Source of the DNA: a virus
Direction: 5' to 3' (one strand)
DNA: 30,891 nucleotides
IMG/VR virus record: IMGVR_UViG_3300008262_002481
Location: 1 to 30,891 of that record
Made by a program: the position numbers and the translations under genes. Below, one piece after another: positions 19,672-27,797 of the stretch. Under the pieces are notes generated by a model. It did not search any database. It saw only the letters and a program-made list of their open reading frames with translations, and had not been told where the DNA came from. How positions within the stretch are numbered: position 1 is the first letter of the stretch; the number at the start of each line of letters is the position of its first letter.

Positions 19672-21158
19672 GTTGAAATCTCCCAAAAGTTAGTGTCAAG
19701 ATGGGGTTTATACTTTTCTCGTTTTTTATTCCATCTATCCGATTCTTCTTGATCTAGTAATTCGACAGTGATTTCTGTATGTTCATCAAAATGATTGGTG
19801 TACTGTGTTGATGCATTTACTGTTTTCTTGCCTACGTTTAGTCTTGTGCCAATAACTTGCATCCAAAAACGACTTTTATCTTCTATAAGTTTTAAACTTT
19901 TTTCTCTATCGTTTAGACTAAAAATTTCATCAACTACTTCTTTAAACTTAGTACCCCACTTGTCGTCGATCAACATGTAAGGAAATAATCCTTCGTCATA
20001 TTTTTCATTTGCACGTTGAGTGCTTTCAATATGCATCCAAACATTGTGACCCATTTGTAGTGCATAGGAAAAGCTATCCCAGCTGGTGTTGCCTTCTTTT
20101 CCTATTTTATTTAGATCGCCGGGGTTGTATATACAAACATCTTTAATTTGTAGATGCTTGCTTATAGGCGAATCTTCAAATGCTTCTAGTATACCATCTT
20201 GTTCGACTGCATCTTTAAAAAGTCGTGTATCTGTAGCGTATTTCTTATCGTCTGCACTTGGACTCATCATATAACTCCACTTGCCGCGATCTTCAACACG
20301 TATGCTATGATAAACTTGACCATTGGCTGTTGCTAGAAATGGAGATGCACAATCGTATGTAATCATAAAATTAGGATTGTGATATTTTCTAACAGCACGT
20401 TGAATATCTGTAAGTAATACAGCCCATTCTAGTTTGCTGGTTCCTAAGAAGTGCATAACACACATATTCTGACCGCCCATAGCCCAGCCATTAAAATGTG
20501 TATCTGGATACTTCTTAGGGTCACAATAATCTTTAAATTCGTTATACCAGTGGTCAGCATCCGCATGGTTACTGCCTTGTAATACGTTTAACACTTTAAA
20601 GTTACCACGACGATTGGCCATGTAATACCTTGCGTTGATGTGAGTTGCATCAACTGCATCTTGATAACTGCGAATGTTTGCTGCTTTTGCTGCTTTAGGG
20701 TCTTGGAATGTCCACGTTGGAATATCAAGCATCATGCCGTAGTCCATGTATTCTTCCATCCAGTTTACAACTAGCTCACGCTTCTTTTGAGCCTTGGGGC
20801 AGTTTGGATCTGTCCAGTCGCCTTCCCACAATCCTTTTGCAATCTGGAAACCACCTGAGTCTCCTAACAACCACGAATTATCTCTGTCACGCTTGCGTAG
20901 CATATCTTCTTTTTCACTAAACTTAGTAGTGTCAAGTTCGGCATGACCCGCAGAATAGAGCGCCCACTTATAGTGGAACGCTCCTTTACTTGGGTTTAAG
21001 AAATTAAGTGCTTCTACTTCACCAATGCCTGCTGGAACACGAGCCGGATCGACATATTCGCCATAACGTTGTTTACCTACAAACGTAGCATAGAACCCGC
21101 TGATGCTTGGTAAGAATACAGCGTAATCATTTTGTGTTTCAGTCAGATTTGTTTTCAT
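19668..21158 (-). CDS. dpdA: DpdA-like tRNA-guanine transglycosylase homologue (7-deazaguanine insertion into DNA)
   Basis: 496 residues. Transglycosylase signature motifs are clear: DSGGFQ (100-105) with base-binding Asp, NVLQGSNHAD (191-200), GWAMGGQ (224-230, matching the G-aiGG base-recognition loop), and MITYDCASPFLATANG, the counterpart of the TGT YDC-PT-ANG nucleophile segment (D269). I see no CxCxxC zinc site, and the protein is longer than bacterial Tgt (~375). In this context (phage, with FolE, QueD and QueE) it fits the phage DpdA family, which exchanges guanine in DNA for a 7-deazaguanine base to block restriction. Action on tRNA is the alternative. ATG overlaps the upstream stop by 4 nt. 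Confidence 0.88.
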   Translation of the reverse strand: MKTNLTETQNDYAVFLPSISGFYATFVGKQRYGEYVDPARVPAGIGEVEALNFLNPSKGAFHYKWALYSAGHAELDTTKFSEKEDMLRKRDRDNSWLLGDSGGFQIAKGLWEGDWTDPNCPKAQKKRELVVNWMEEYMDYGMMLDIPTWTFQDPKAAKAANIRSYQDAVDATHINARYYMANRRGNFKVLNVLQGSNHADADHWYNEFKDYCDPKKYPDTHFNGWAMGGQNMCVMHFLGTSKLEWAVLLTDIQRAVRKYHNPNFMITYDCASPFLATANGQVYHSIRVEDRGKWSYMMSPSADDKKYATDTRLFKDAVEQDGILEAFEDSPISKHLQIKDVCIYNPGDLNKIGKEGNTSWDSFSYALQMGHNVWMHIESTQRANEKYDEGLFPYMLIDDKWGTKFKEVVDEIFSLNDREKSLKLIEDKSRFWMQVIGTRLNVGKKTVNASTQYTNHFDEHTEITVELLDQEESDRWNKKREKYKPHLDTNFWEIST

Positions 21159-21544
21159 TTAAACTTAAGATCTTTCAATAAATCGGTTAGTTCTGTAGTG
21201 CTAACCGCAGTTCCGTTCCAAGTGGTAGTACCGCTGGTAGTGCTAGTGTTAGGCGAATACACCCAAGTTGGATTTGTAGCAATATAATCTTTGTAGTAGT
21301 CTCTGTAATTGTCTTTATATGTACGAGTTTGGTTTAGATTGTGTACTAAACTCTCAAGATCTGATACTTTCTTTAACAGTGTTTCCAACGGACCCATTAA
21401 TCGCTCGTCTTCGTTTAGTTCTTGTGCGTGAACAATCGCAGCTACCATCATAAAGTTACGCAGTGCTTTTTTAACTGCCGGATTGTCTGACGCAAGTGCT
21501 GCGTCAAACATCTGTGCAAATTCTTTTATATCAAACTGTTCCAT
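21155..21544 (-). CDS. Conserved phage protein, unknown function
   Basis: 129 residues. The N-terminal part is helical (EFAQMFDAALASDNPAVKKA then LRNFMMVAAIVHAQE). The C-terminus is Ser/Thr/Gly-rich (YSPNTSTTSGTTTWNG) and ends in a short helix. The ATG at 21544 has GGGGAG 6 nt upstream. The N-terminal pattern is familiar from marine T4-like phages, without known function. It overlaps dpdA by 4 nt and is in the same transcription unit. Confidence 0.78.
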   Translation of the reverse strand: MEQFDIKEFAQMFDAALASDNPAVKKALRNFMMVAAIVHAQELNEDERLMGPLETLLKKVSDLESLVHNLNQTRTYKDNYRDYYKDYIATNPTWVYSPNTSTTSGTTTWNGTAVSTTELTDLLKDLKFK

Positions 21545-21719
21545 TTTTTACTCCCCATTTAACTTTTAACCACAATCTTTCAAACACATAATGAACTATA
21601 GTTAATATAATATGTATCGTAATAGCATCGATAATACCAGTCCAAATTGCTGTAATTAACAATGCTATTATTCTATATAAAACTATTCTTACTACAGTTC
21701 TTGAATGTGTTTCGTTCAT
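21531..21719 (-). CDS. DUF2061-type small membrane protein
   Basis: 62 residues. Two hydrophobic stretches (RIVLYRIIALLITAIWTGII and ITIHIILTIVHYVF) followed by ERLWLKVKWGVKN match DUF2061, a family of small predicted inner-membrane proteins (pattern R...T..G.....L......ERxWxxxxWG). The ATG overlaps the clamp stop by 4 nt. Function unknown; membrane location is predicted. Confidence 0.75.
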   Translation of the reverse strand: MNETHSRTVVRIVLYRIIALLITAIWTGIIDAITIHIILTIVHYVFERLWLKVKWGVKNGTV

Positions 21720-22444
21720 TTTTGTTGTGCTGGAAGGATGTAGTCATACTTGGCCATGCCACTGTCTACTGAAATTTTCATAGCACCCTGGTCTGTAATG
21801 CTCATTGTTTTGTCGCCATCTAAACTTAAAATAGCAATAGTTTGCGATACTGGCCACGCCCATGTGTGTGTTAGTTTACCAGAAATTGTATGCTCAAACG
21901 TAAACGAACCGGCGTGTGTATTTAAATCACCGAAGTAAAAGTTAAGATTTCCATCTTCAGTCTTGACTTGGAATACCGTTTCTTCGCTGTGTGCGCCTGC
22001 CATCAGTTTCATACGTGCAATAGCTGCCATGCTAGGATTAACATTAACATCCCACGATGAACCTTTGAATTTCACACTTTTAAGTTTTTCTTCAATGATT
22101 GCTTTATTCATAAAGCGATAGTCATTCTGGAAGTCACTGGCTTTGTTTTCAAAGTGAATGTGAGTCGGAATTGTTTCGCCATTGCGTTCTGCTTGAACAA
22201 CTTCGATAGTAGCATTTTCGCGATATTCTGGATTTTTTAAATGGTATGCAAGTTTGTTCAAATCAGGCATACCAAACACGCCGATAAATTCGCCAACTGG
22301 CGTGTGTGTAGTTGCTGTCATAATGACGCTTCTATCATCAGCCATTGATTCGATTGTAGTCGCATCTTCTGCTGTTACTTTAAGTGTGGTAATAAAGCCT
22401 AACGAGTGTGTATGGCTTACGATGTCTTGTAAAATGTCTTTCAT
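21716..22444 (-). CDS. 45: DNA polymerase sliding clamp (T4 gp45-like)
   Basis: 242 residues, close to T4 gp45 (228). The protein has the alternating strand/helix pattern of a two-domain clamp subunit (VGEFIGVFGMPDLNKLAYHL in the first domain; TIAILSLDGDKTMSITDQGA and MKISVDSGMAKYDYILP at the end). That C-terminal pattern matches clamps of marine T4-like phages. It would tether the polymerase encoded at 23932-26598 and, in T4, also activates late transcription. CGGAG precedes the ATG, and a TTGACA-N17-TAAAAT promoter lies just upstream. The downstream genes through queD follow with overlaps, so the clamp promoter may also drive dpdA and queD. Confidence 0.8.
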   Translation of the reverse strand: MKDILQDIVSHTHSLGFITTLKVTAEDATTIESMADDRSVIMTATTHTPVGEFIGVFGMPDLNKLAYHLKNPEYRENATIEVVQAERNGETIPTHIHFENKASDFQNDYRFMNKAIIEEKLKSVKFKGSSWDVNVNPSMAAIARMKLMAGAHSEETVFQVKTEDGNLNFYFGDLNTHAGSFTFEHTISGKLTHTWAWPVSQTIAILSLDGDKTMSITDQGAMKISVDSGMAKYDYILPAQQK

Positions 22445-22467
22445 GTATATCTCCGATTATTACTTTA

Positions 22468-22496
22468 ATTTTAACTGCTAGTGCCTTGATTGTCAA
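22468..22496 (-). promoter_or_regulatory. Sigma70-type promoter for the clamp and downstream dpdA-queD genes
   Basis: TTGACA (complement 22491-22496), 17-nt spacer, TAAAAT (complement 22468-22473). The -35 box lies within the last codons of the upstream 51-aa gene. The -10 ends 23 nt before the clamp ATG at 22444. From here nearly continuous gene overlap runs through dpdA to queD. Confidence 0.78.
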
Positions 22497-22626
22497 CAGA
22501 TTTTTTTGTATCACTACACCAAAAATTTATTGTAGCTATGTGATCGTCGGTGTATGCTACGTAATACTCTACTCCTAAACGGCTGACAACGTCAAGGAGT
22601 TCTTTAAGTGTTACTGTATTACTCAT
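22471..22626 (-). CDS. Small phage protein (51 aa), unknown function
   Basis: 51 residues starting MSNTVTLKELLDVVSRLGVE, from the ATG whose first bases overlap the TGA of the phosphomannomutase gene (22623-22626). AGGAGG lies about 13 nt upstream. A longer frame back to 22668 is not needed. The C-terminal half (EYYVAYTDDHIATINFWCSD) looks beta-rich. Function unknown. Confidence 0.72.
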   Translation of the reverse strand: MSNTVTLKELLDVVSRLGVEYYVAYTDDHIATINFWCSDTKKSVDNQGTSS

Positions 22627-23336
22627 GCTGATATTTTTGCCTCCTGAAAGTAGCCTAGCCTCTCCCAAGTGTCACGCCATCCTTTTACTTGATAAGTGTG
22701 TTTGACTAGTTTAGCAAGTGGCTCGTCATTACCGCCTGGCATGGTTTTATCACCAAAGAAGTAGAGTTTATCTTCTTTTAAGTTAAAGTCGTTGATTATT
22801 TGTGATTTGTCCCAACCAACAGGATAAATGTCAATGCCTGTATCGCCGCCAATTTTAGCCATAATGGTATCGCCGTACATCATGTTAAATTGCAGTGCAA
22901 TACTTTCACGCTCGCGATATTGTAAATCATGCTCAACATACATTTTACGCTCGCCTAGTGTAGCGTTGCGTCCTACAATGCTAAAGTTTATAGTACCCGG
23001 ACGTTCTTCCAAATGATTGCCTGTACGTAACGGAAAACTGCTGAATTGTAACCAACTTTGTAGTAGTGTTTTACATTCTTCTGGCAATTTCCAGTCTTTG
23101 CGGTGAATGTTTTTGCCGTGTTTCCAAACATCGTTACCGCTACAGTTATATACTGCATCAACACTTTCAACAATTTCTCTCCCAAGCTGTTCTACTGTTT
23201 TATTGTAGTCGCTGCCAGTAACAAGATATACATCGTTGTCTTGGCAAAAGTGTAGAAAAAACTCAGCAAACGTTGGATTTATGCGCTGTCTACTTGGAGT
23301 TAACGTTCCGTCTACATCAAAAATAAATTTATTCAT
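22623..23336 (-). CDS. Phosphomannomutase, eukaryotic (HAD) type
   Basis: 237 residues. HAD motif FDVDGTLTPSR (D7, D9 as nucleophile and acid/base), YLVTGSDYNK (motif II), HLEERPGTINFSIVGR as in the cap of PMM2-type enzymes, and GGDTGIDIYPVGWDKSQI with FFGDKTMPGGNDEP (motif IV region). It interconverts mannose-6-phosphate and mannose-1-phosphate, giving precursor for GDP-mannose. The type is that of eukaryotic PMM rather than the alpha-phosphohexomutase usual in bacteria. It sits with the cytidylyltransferase and upstream of the sugar genes. Confidence 0.88.
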   Translation of the reverse strand: MNKFIFDVDGTLTPSRQRINPTFAEFFLHFCQDNDVYLVTGSDYNKTVEQLGREIVESVDAVYNCSGNDVWKHGKNIHRKDWKLPEECKTLLQSWLQFSSFPLRTGNHLEERPGTINFSIVGRNATLGERKMYVEHDLQYRERESIALQFNMMYGDTIMAKIGGDTGIDIYPVGWDKSQIINDFNLKEDKLYFFGDKTMPGGNDEPLAKLVKHTYQVKGWRDTWERLGYFQEAKISA

Positions 23337-23511
23337 CTACACCTCTATGCTTATGGTTTTTATCTTCAACAAAGCGCCAGCAGCCCTCTGTTTTCAATGT
23401 ATTTAGATCATTTTGTAAAAGAGTGTTCTCCATTTGGAGGTGTTCTATACTATGTTGCAACTCCCATATCTGTTCTTGCAACCATTGAATTTGCTCAGAC
23501 GAGTCGGTCAT
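23329..23511 (-). CDS. Small coiled-coil protein, unknown function
   Basis: 60 residues with a heptad-like pattern (IQWLQEQIWELQHSIEHLQM then LLQNDLNTLKTEG), indicating a coiled coil, and a basic/acidic tail. Start ATG overlaps the cytidylyltransferase stop by 4 nt; its end overlaps the phosphomannomutase start by 8 nt. Function unknown. Confidence 0.7.
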   Translation of the reverse strand: MTDSSEQIQWLQEQIWELQHSIEHLQMENTLLQNDLNTLKTEGCWRFVEDKNHKHRGVDE

Positions 23512-23930
23512 TTTGCTATCTCTGCCGCTACAACTCGTCTACGCAATCCACTTGTACTGAATCTATGATCACGTTTGTTAAAGTGCAATTCAATGCCACG
23601 TTTCCTACAAACGTCTTTGCCTGTAAATTCTTTTTCACGATATTCTTCGCCTAAAAATCTTACATCTACTTGAAACAGTTCGAGTATATCGATCACATCT
23701 TCTTCGGTTTGATACGGAACAATTTCATCTACAAATTTTAGAGCATTGAGTTGTGCATATCGTTCTACTAATGTTTGCACTGGTTTATTTTTTTCTGTAG
23801 GACGATCTATTGTAGGATCTGTTTGTAACCCTACAATTAGATAATCACAGTTTGCTCGTGCTTCACGTAACATACCTATGTGTCCGGCATGTAACAGATC
23901 AAACGCACTAAAAGTTATACCTACCTTCAT
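23508..23930 (-). CDS. Cytidylyltransferase-like nucleotidyltransferase (TagD/GCT type)
   Basis: 140 residues from the ATG at 23930 (MKVGITFSAFDLLHAGHIGM), chosen because GGAG lies 5 nt upstream; an upstream in-frame TTG would add five residues. The HxGH motif (LHAGHIGML), the VGLQTDPTIDRPTEKNKP segment and the C-terminal FSTSGLRRRV (ISTT-R motif equivalent) define the glycerol-3-phosphate cytidylyltransferase-like family. Such enzymes attach a CMP or related nucleotide to a phosphorylated alcohol or sugar. With the phosphomannomutase next to it, a nucleotide-sugar or alditol role is likely; the exact substrate is unknown. Confidence 0.82.
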   Translation of the reverse strand: MKVGITFSAFDLLHAGHIGMLREARANCDYLIVGLQTDPTIDRPTEKNKPVQTLVERYAQLNALKFVDEIVPYQTEEDVIDILELFQVDVRFLGEEYREKEFTGKDVCRKRGIELHFNKRDHRFSTSGLRRRVVAAEIAK

Positions 23931-23931
23931 A

Positions 23932-26598
23932 TTAACTCCAATCAAATAAACTATTAAAAGTTGTATTTTGTTTTGTGCTTTCTAAATCATAATCTAGCGC
24001 ACCAATCAAGTTATCCAGCTTGTTGTCAATGATAACTTCTTCCATTGCGTCTGAATCAAACGGAAGTTCTTTAAACCAGTCCGGCAATCGCAGTTCGTCT
24101 GTAGGGTATGCAACACTGGTGTAATTCAAAGGATTTTGCTTTAATTTACAAACAATAACTTTCATACCGTCTACAATCTCTAGCGAATACTTGTCGCCGT
24201 TCATGCGCTTTAGTGTATTCCAGTTGATGCTTGCTCTAACGTGCCCGGGCATGTTTGCTTTACCCTTTTTTTCTTCTTCACGTTGATAAAACGCAATTTT
24301 GTTTGCACGTTTAGGAGAGCCTTTTTCGTATCCTGGACGTTCTTTGAATTCTCTTCTAAACTGTGTAATACTATCCAATAGCTGTTTTTCATCAGCAAGA
24401 TCCAGCACCATGTCCAACAGCGTTTTCAAAAAGTCTTGCATAAACACCGGAGTATCAGATCTTTTAAGATCGAGACCCATTGCTTTAACTTTGCCTTTTT
24501 TACCACCAGTGTCTTTGCGTTCGCCTTCAAGATCGTATACTCTAACTGCATAACGCTTTTTAGTAATAAACAATCCGGTATCTGCAACCACTTCTCTACC
24601 TGCTGCAATGACTTCTGCTCTGCTCTTTGGACAATGAAACGCCCTGCCCATGAAATCACTAAAACTTAGATTTGCTTCGTCACATATCTGATCATACAGT
24701 GCAGTAACACTTTCCTTTGTCCACGGAATACGATCTGATTGAATTTCATCTTTTAGTACAGGATATGCACTGAAATAAACAGAGTCTGTATCACCGTAGA
24801 TAATACTTTTACCTACGTGATCATACGATCCGGTGATGATTTCGTTTACCTTGGCTGCCATGTGCTTGGCAATTTGTCTACCAGTTAGTGTAGTACTTTG
24901 TCCAATGCGCTTATCGAAAAATCTGCAACCCGGGTTAAGAATAGCACCATACAAGCTGTTGAGGTTAATCTTCTTAACCAACTGACGCTTATCCCAAAAC
25001 GCAATTTCTGTTTCGTTTCCAGCTTCGATTGATTTCTTTTTCTTTGCTTGTAGTTCTTTACGTTCGCTGTACCAACGCTTTAGCAAGCCAGGAACAATCC
25101 CTTCTTTTTCATATGTAAACACAGTACCGTTTGCACTAATCATCCACGGTTGGTTACTATCGAATATTAGCTTGTATACTTCTGCTGCACTTAGCACATG
25201 ACTTTCGCCACTTTCCAAGTCCAGTGTTAGCATGATATCTCTGCGTTGTTCCATAATAGCTTCGTATTCTTCAGCACCAAATCTACCTTCCCAGCTACTT
25301 GCAAACGACATTTTCTTTAGAGTAACGTCTTCGTGAATACGAGCATCGGAAATATCCAGACGAATCTGTCCAATAATTGTTTCCGGCGCCATGTTCATTG
25401 CACGAATCACACTTGGATACAAGCTGTTCAAGTCCATTGACCCGACCCATTTGTGTACACCTTTTTTAGGGAACGCAACATAAGCACCCGCAGCTTGCGT
25501 ATCGCCGCCGTGGTCACGCCTGTTGGGCACCTGCATCCCTCTACGGTGAGATTCGTTAATGATTGCTTGTTCTGTAACAGCAACAGCACCCATTGTTGTT
25601 TGTAGCAACACAGTGTTGTCGTGTGCAATCTCGTTAGCAAGATCCAAGAATCTCAGTTTCTTATCGATCTTATCAAGTAGTGCAACGTCCTGCCGGTTGT
25701 ATTCAATAAATTTACGAAAGTCATTATTATAAAGTTGATCAAGTGTTCCTTCGTAAACAGTTTTGTTTTCACCAACTTCCATTTCGCCGATTGCATCTAG
25801 TCTGTAGCTGTGTCGTTCTTCGTATGTGTATTTGCGATACAGTTCGAGATAGTCCATATGCACACGTCCGACAGTGTCAAACGTTTCTGCTGTTTTACCA
25901 AACTTTTCGTATTCACGCTTACGAGGTAACTGCCCCCACAAACAAAAGCGTCTAGTATCATCCTTGCTTAGTATACGATTTACACGATTTACTGTATACG
26001 GAATATCGTATCCTTCGCTGTTCCATCCACTTATAATGTCAGCGTCTTCGATCAGGTCAAGGAAGGTTTGCAGCATGTCACCTTCGTTTTTAAATAAAAT
26101 ACAAAGGTTACCCCACTCTTTGACTTCTTCTTGTGCTTGTTCCATTGTAAGTGTTTTAGGAGGTAGCGCAAGTGTTACCAGTGTGTCCATCCATTGCAAA
26201 TGTACAGTAATAGCAGTAATTGGCATAAACGGATCGTTTGTTGGGGCAAATCCCCGTTCCGGATCAAAGTCGGTCTCGATGTCGAAAAATGCAACGTTTA
26301 GTTTAGGTGCATCTTGATTTTCATAATTTTCACTTAAACATTGAAAAATTGGATTAATATCAGATTCGAAAAGTTTCTTACCTTTGTTAATTGCAAGTTC
26401 TTTGCGATAATCTTTTGTATTTTTACAAACAATACGTGTAAGAGGATCTCCGAAAATACTTTTATACTTTCCTCTAGGATCGTCGTAATAAAATGTATAT
26501 TTTGCTTGATATTCGTGGTAATGTCTTTTACCATCCTTGCGTTCGACTACACGAATTATATCTGCGTCTCTGTCGAACATTGCGTCTACATATGGCAT
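23932..26598 (-). CDS. 43: DNA polymerase, family B (T4 gp43-like)
   Basis: 888 residues from the ATG with complement 26596-26598 (MPYVDAMFDRD), which has AAGGAG 5 nt upstream; an in-frame TTG nine codons earlier is less likely. Exonuclease motifs: FFDIETDF (105-111), GWNSEGYD (191-198), YNRQD (300-304). Polymerase motifs: A, DLNSLYPS (389-396); B, KKINLNSLYG (542-551); C, YGDTDS (601-606). The C-terminus ends NSLFDWS, resembling the clamp-binding tail SLFDMF of T4/RB69 gp43. Length close to T4 gp43 (898). It copies the phage genome with the clamp at 21716-22444. All catalytic Asp residues are present. Confidence 0.97.
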   Translation of the reverse strand: MPYVDAMFDRDADIIRVVERKDGKRHYHEYQAKYTFYYDDPRGKYKSIFGDPLTRIVCKNTKDYRKELAINKGKKLFESDINPIFQCLSENYENQDAPKLNVAFFDIETDFDPERGFAPTNDPFMPITAITVHLQWMDTLVTLALPPKTLTMEQAQEEVKEWGNLCILFKNEGDMLQTFLDLIEDADIISGWNSEGYDIPYTVNRVNRILSKDDTRRFCLWGQLPRKREYEKFGKTAETFDTVGRVHMDYLELYRKYTYEERHSYRLDAIGEMEVGENKTVYEGTLDQLYNNDFRKFIEYNRQDVALLDKIDKKLRFLDLANEIAHDNTVLLQTTMGAVAVTEQAIINESHRRGMQVPNRRDHGGDTQAAGAYVAFPKKGVHKWVGSMDLNSLYPSVIRAMNMAPETIIGQIRLDISDARIHEDVTLKKMSFASSWEGRFGAEEYEAIMEQRRDIMLTLDLESGESHVLSAAEVYKLIFDSNQPWMISANGTVFTYEKEGIVPGLLKRWYSERKELQAKKKKSIEAGNETEIAFWDKRQLVKKINLNSLYGAILNPGCRFFDKRIGQSTTLTGRQIAKHMAAKVNEIITGSYDHVGKSIIYGDTDSVYFSAYPVLKDEIQSDRIPWTKESVTALYDQICDEANLSFSDFMGRAFHCPKSRAEVIAAGREVVADTGLFITKKRYAVRVYDLEGERKDTGGKKGKVKAMGLDLKRSDTPVFMQDFLKTLLDMVLDLADEKQLLDSITQFRREFKERPGYEKGSPKRANKIAFYQREEEKKGKANMPGHVRASINWNTLKRMNGDKYSLEIVDGMKVIVCKLKQNPLNYTSVAYPTDELRLPDWFKELPFDSDAMEEVIIDNKLDNLIGALDYDLESTKQNTTFNSLFDWS

Positions 26599-26664
26599 TT
26601 CTTCTCCTTGTTGCTTATTGGCCAACTAACCTTCAACCTACTCGTAAAGTGAGCGACTCTACAT

Positions 26665-26898
26665 TTAATTATTATTTTTAAGTATATATAAACTGACTCT
26701 AGAACTATCTAATTTAACTGTTTCGTTAGGATATTTCCGATCGTAGTACTTTTTTCCAATTGGCATGACTATAATCATCTTAGGTGAAGATTTTTTAATA
26801 GTACCAATCTTTAAATTATTATGATGGGAATATGCAATAATATCCCCATCATTTAATATATTACCTAAAATGTCAACGTGTTCAGTCGTCTTTGTCAT
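26665..26898 (-). CDS. Small phage protein, unknown function
   Basis: 77 residues from the ATG at 26898 (MTKTTEHVDILGNILNDGDI), overlapping the end of the DsbA-like gene by 17 nt. No clear ribosome site; coupling is likely. The sequence IAYSHHNNLKIGTIKKSSPK followed by MIIVMPIG looks like a small beta-barrel-type protein. The longer frame to 26976 would run through the DsbA gene and is rejected. Function unknown. The following 66 nt before the polymerase hold no gene and no clear promoter. Confidence 0.7.
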   Translation of the reverse strand: MTKTTEHVDILGNILNDGDIIAYSHHNNLKIGTIKKSSPKMIIVMPIGKKYYDRKYPNETVKLDSSRVSLYILKNNN

Positions 26899-27148
26899 AG
26901 CCAACAGTGGACACCAGTGTTTCAAGATCTTCGAATTCGTCTTGAACTTGTCCCCAGTTACGCTTTTGTGCAACACGAATCGCTTTGTTAATCAAGCTAG
27001 GTTTTACGTTTAGTTCTTCTGCAACAGCCTTAATAGTATCTTTAAGTCCTGCTTGCAAATCGCTTACTTCTTGCATAACGCTTACGCCTTCACGTACAAG
27101 ACGTTCTAGCTTGGCTTTTTCTTCAGCGCCGTATACTCTATCACTCAT
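26882..27148 (-). CDS. dsbA: DsbA-like dsDNA-binding protein (T4 late-transcription coregulator type)
   Basis: 88 residues, nearly the size of T4 DsbA (89). Helical with an N-terminal acidic/basic helix (YGAEEKAKLERLVREGVSVM), a DLQAGLKDTIKAVAEELNVK segment and LINKAIRVAQKRNWGQVQDE, resembling T4 DsbA's KDELGV-type helix-turn and C-terminal part. In T4 DsbA binds double-stranded DNA near late promoters. Strong AAGGAG site before the ATG and a TTGACA-N17-TATATT promoter at 27168-27196 indicate independent early-type expression. Similarity is moderate by eye, so the symbol is tentative. Confidence 0.72.
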   Translation of the reverse strand: MSDRVYGAEEKAKLERLVREGVSVMQEVSDLQAGLKDTIKAVAEELNVKPSLINKAIRVAQKRNWGQVQDEFEDLETLVSTVGYDKDD

Positions 27149-27167
27149 ATATTACTCCTTTTTTAAT

Positions 27168-27196
27168 AATATATGTTAAAAGCTCTTTGTTGTCAA
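27168..27196 (-). promoter_or_regulatory. Sigma70-type promoter for the DsbA-like gene
   Basis: TTGACA (complement 27191-27196), 17-nt spacer, TATATT (complement 27168-27173) just upstream of AAGGAG and the ATG at 27148. The -10 lies 20 nt from the start codon, so the leader is very short. Confidence 0.78.
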
Positions 27197-27200
27197 TGGT

Positions 27201-27797
27201 TTATTTTATGTAAGCACCAATTCGTCCGTGTACGTCTGGATAAACTTTGTATGTGTATCCTTCGGGTGGATTTATTTCTTCGCCGGCCCATACAGGTATA
27301 AAATGTTTTATATTGCCTTCGAAGTCTTCGTTGTGTCTAAAGTGTACTTCTATAAGTCTTCCGCCTATAAATTCACAATTTATCCACTCGTATTTTTCAC
27401 CGTAGTGTCGTATGCACTCCGGTAATCTTATTCTGTCGGATACTTTGATCCAATCGTTCCACTTGGTAAACGTGTTGTCGGGCTTGTTACCTTCGACTGC
27501 TAGTGCTTGTTTGCCCCAATGATAGTCTATACTAAGATGTCTACCTTCGAACCACTCGCACCAGAAGTGTCCAACAGGCAAGTGTGTTGTATCGCATTCA
27601 AGCCATAACTTTTGTGAGCCTAACCCAAGTCCTATCATGTTAACACAAGGACGGACAATATAATAGCCCGGATGCGGAACATCTAATCCGACCGGGCCAC
27701 AATTATAATACATTTTACGACTAAGTATGAGTTTATCTAACACCCAAATATCGTCTGGGTCAATTGTTTTCCAGACAACGTCTTCGGCAGTTATCAT
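27201..27797 (-). CDS. Conserved phage protein, unknown function
   Basis: 198 residues. Contains HPGYYIVRPCVNMIGLGLGS, CEWFEGRHLSIDYHWGKQAL and a C-terminal GEEINPPEGYTYKVYPDVHG. The RPCVN and EWFEGRHLS parts hint at an ATP-grasp or nucleotide-binding-like fold but the match is not strong enough to assign. The ATG overlaps the stop of the 40-aa gene by 4 nt; the ribosome site is weak. It lies at the end of the upstream unit, just before the DsbA promoter. Confidence 0.75.
   Translation of the reverse strand: MITAEDVVWKTIDPDDIWVLDKLILSRKMYYNCGPVGLDVPHPGYYIVRPCVNMIGLGLGSQKLWLECDTTHLPVGHFWCEWFEGRHLSIDYHWGKQALAVEGNKPDNTFTKWNDWIKVSDRIRLPECIRHYGEKYEWINCEFIGGRLIEVHFRHNEDFEGNIKHFIPVWAGEEINPPEGYTYKVYPDVHGRIGAYIK

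Noticed and set aside
26599-26625. Nine extra codons (TTG start) on the DNA polymerase
   Set aside because: The first ATG at 26598 has AAGGAG 5 nt upstream, and that ribosome site lies inside the proposed extension.
26899-26976. N-terminal extension of the 77-aa gene downstream of dsbA
   Set aside because: The added residues would be read from within the DsbA-like gene in another frame; the internal ATG at 26898 gives a sensible 17-nt overlap.
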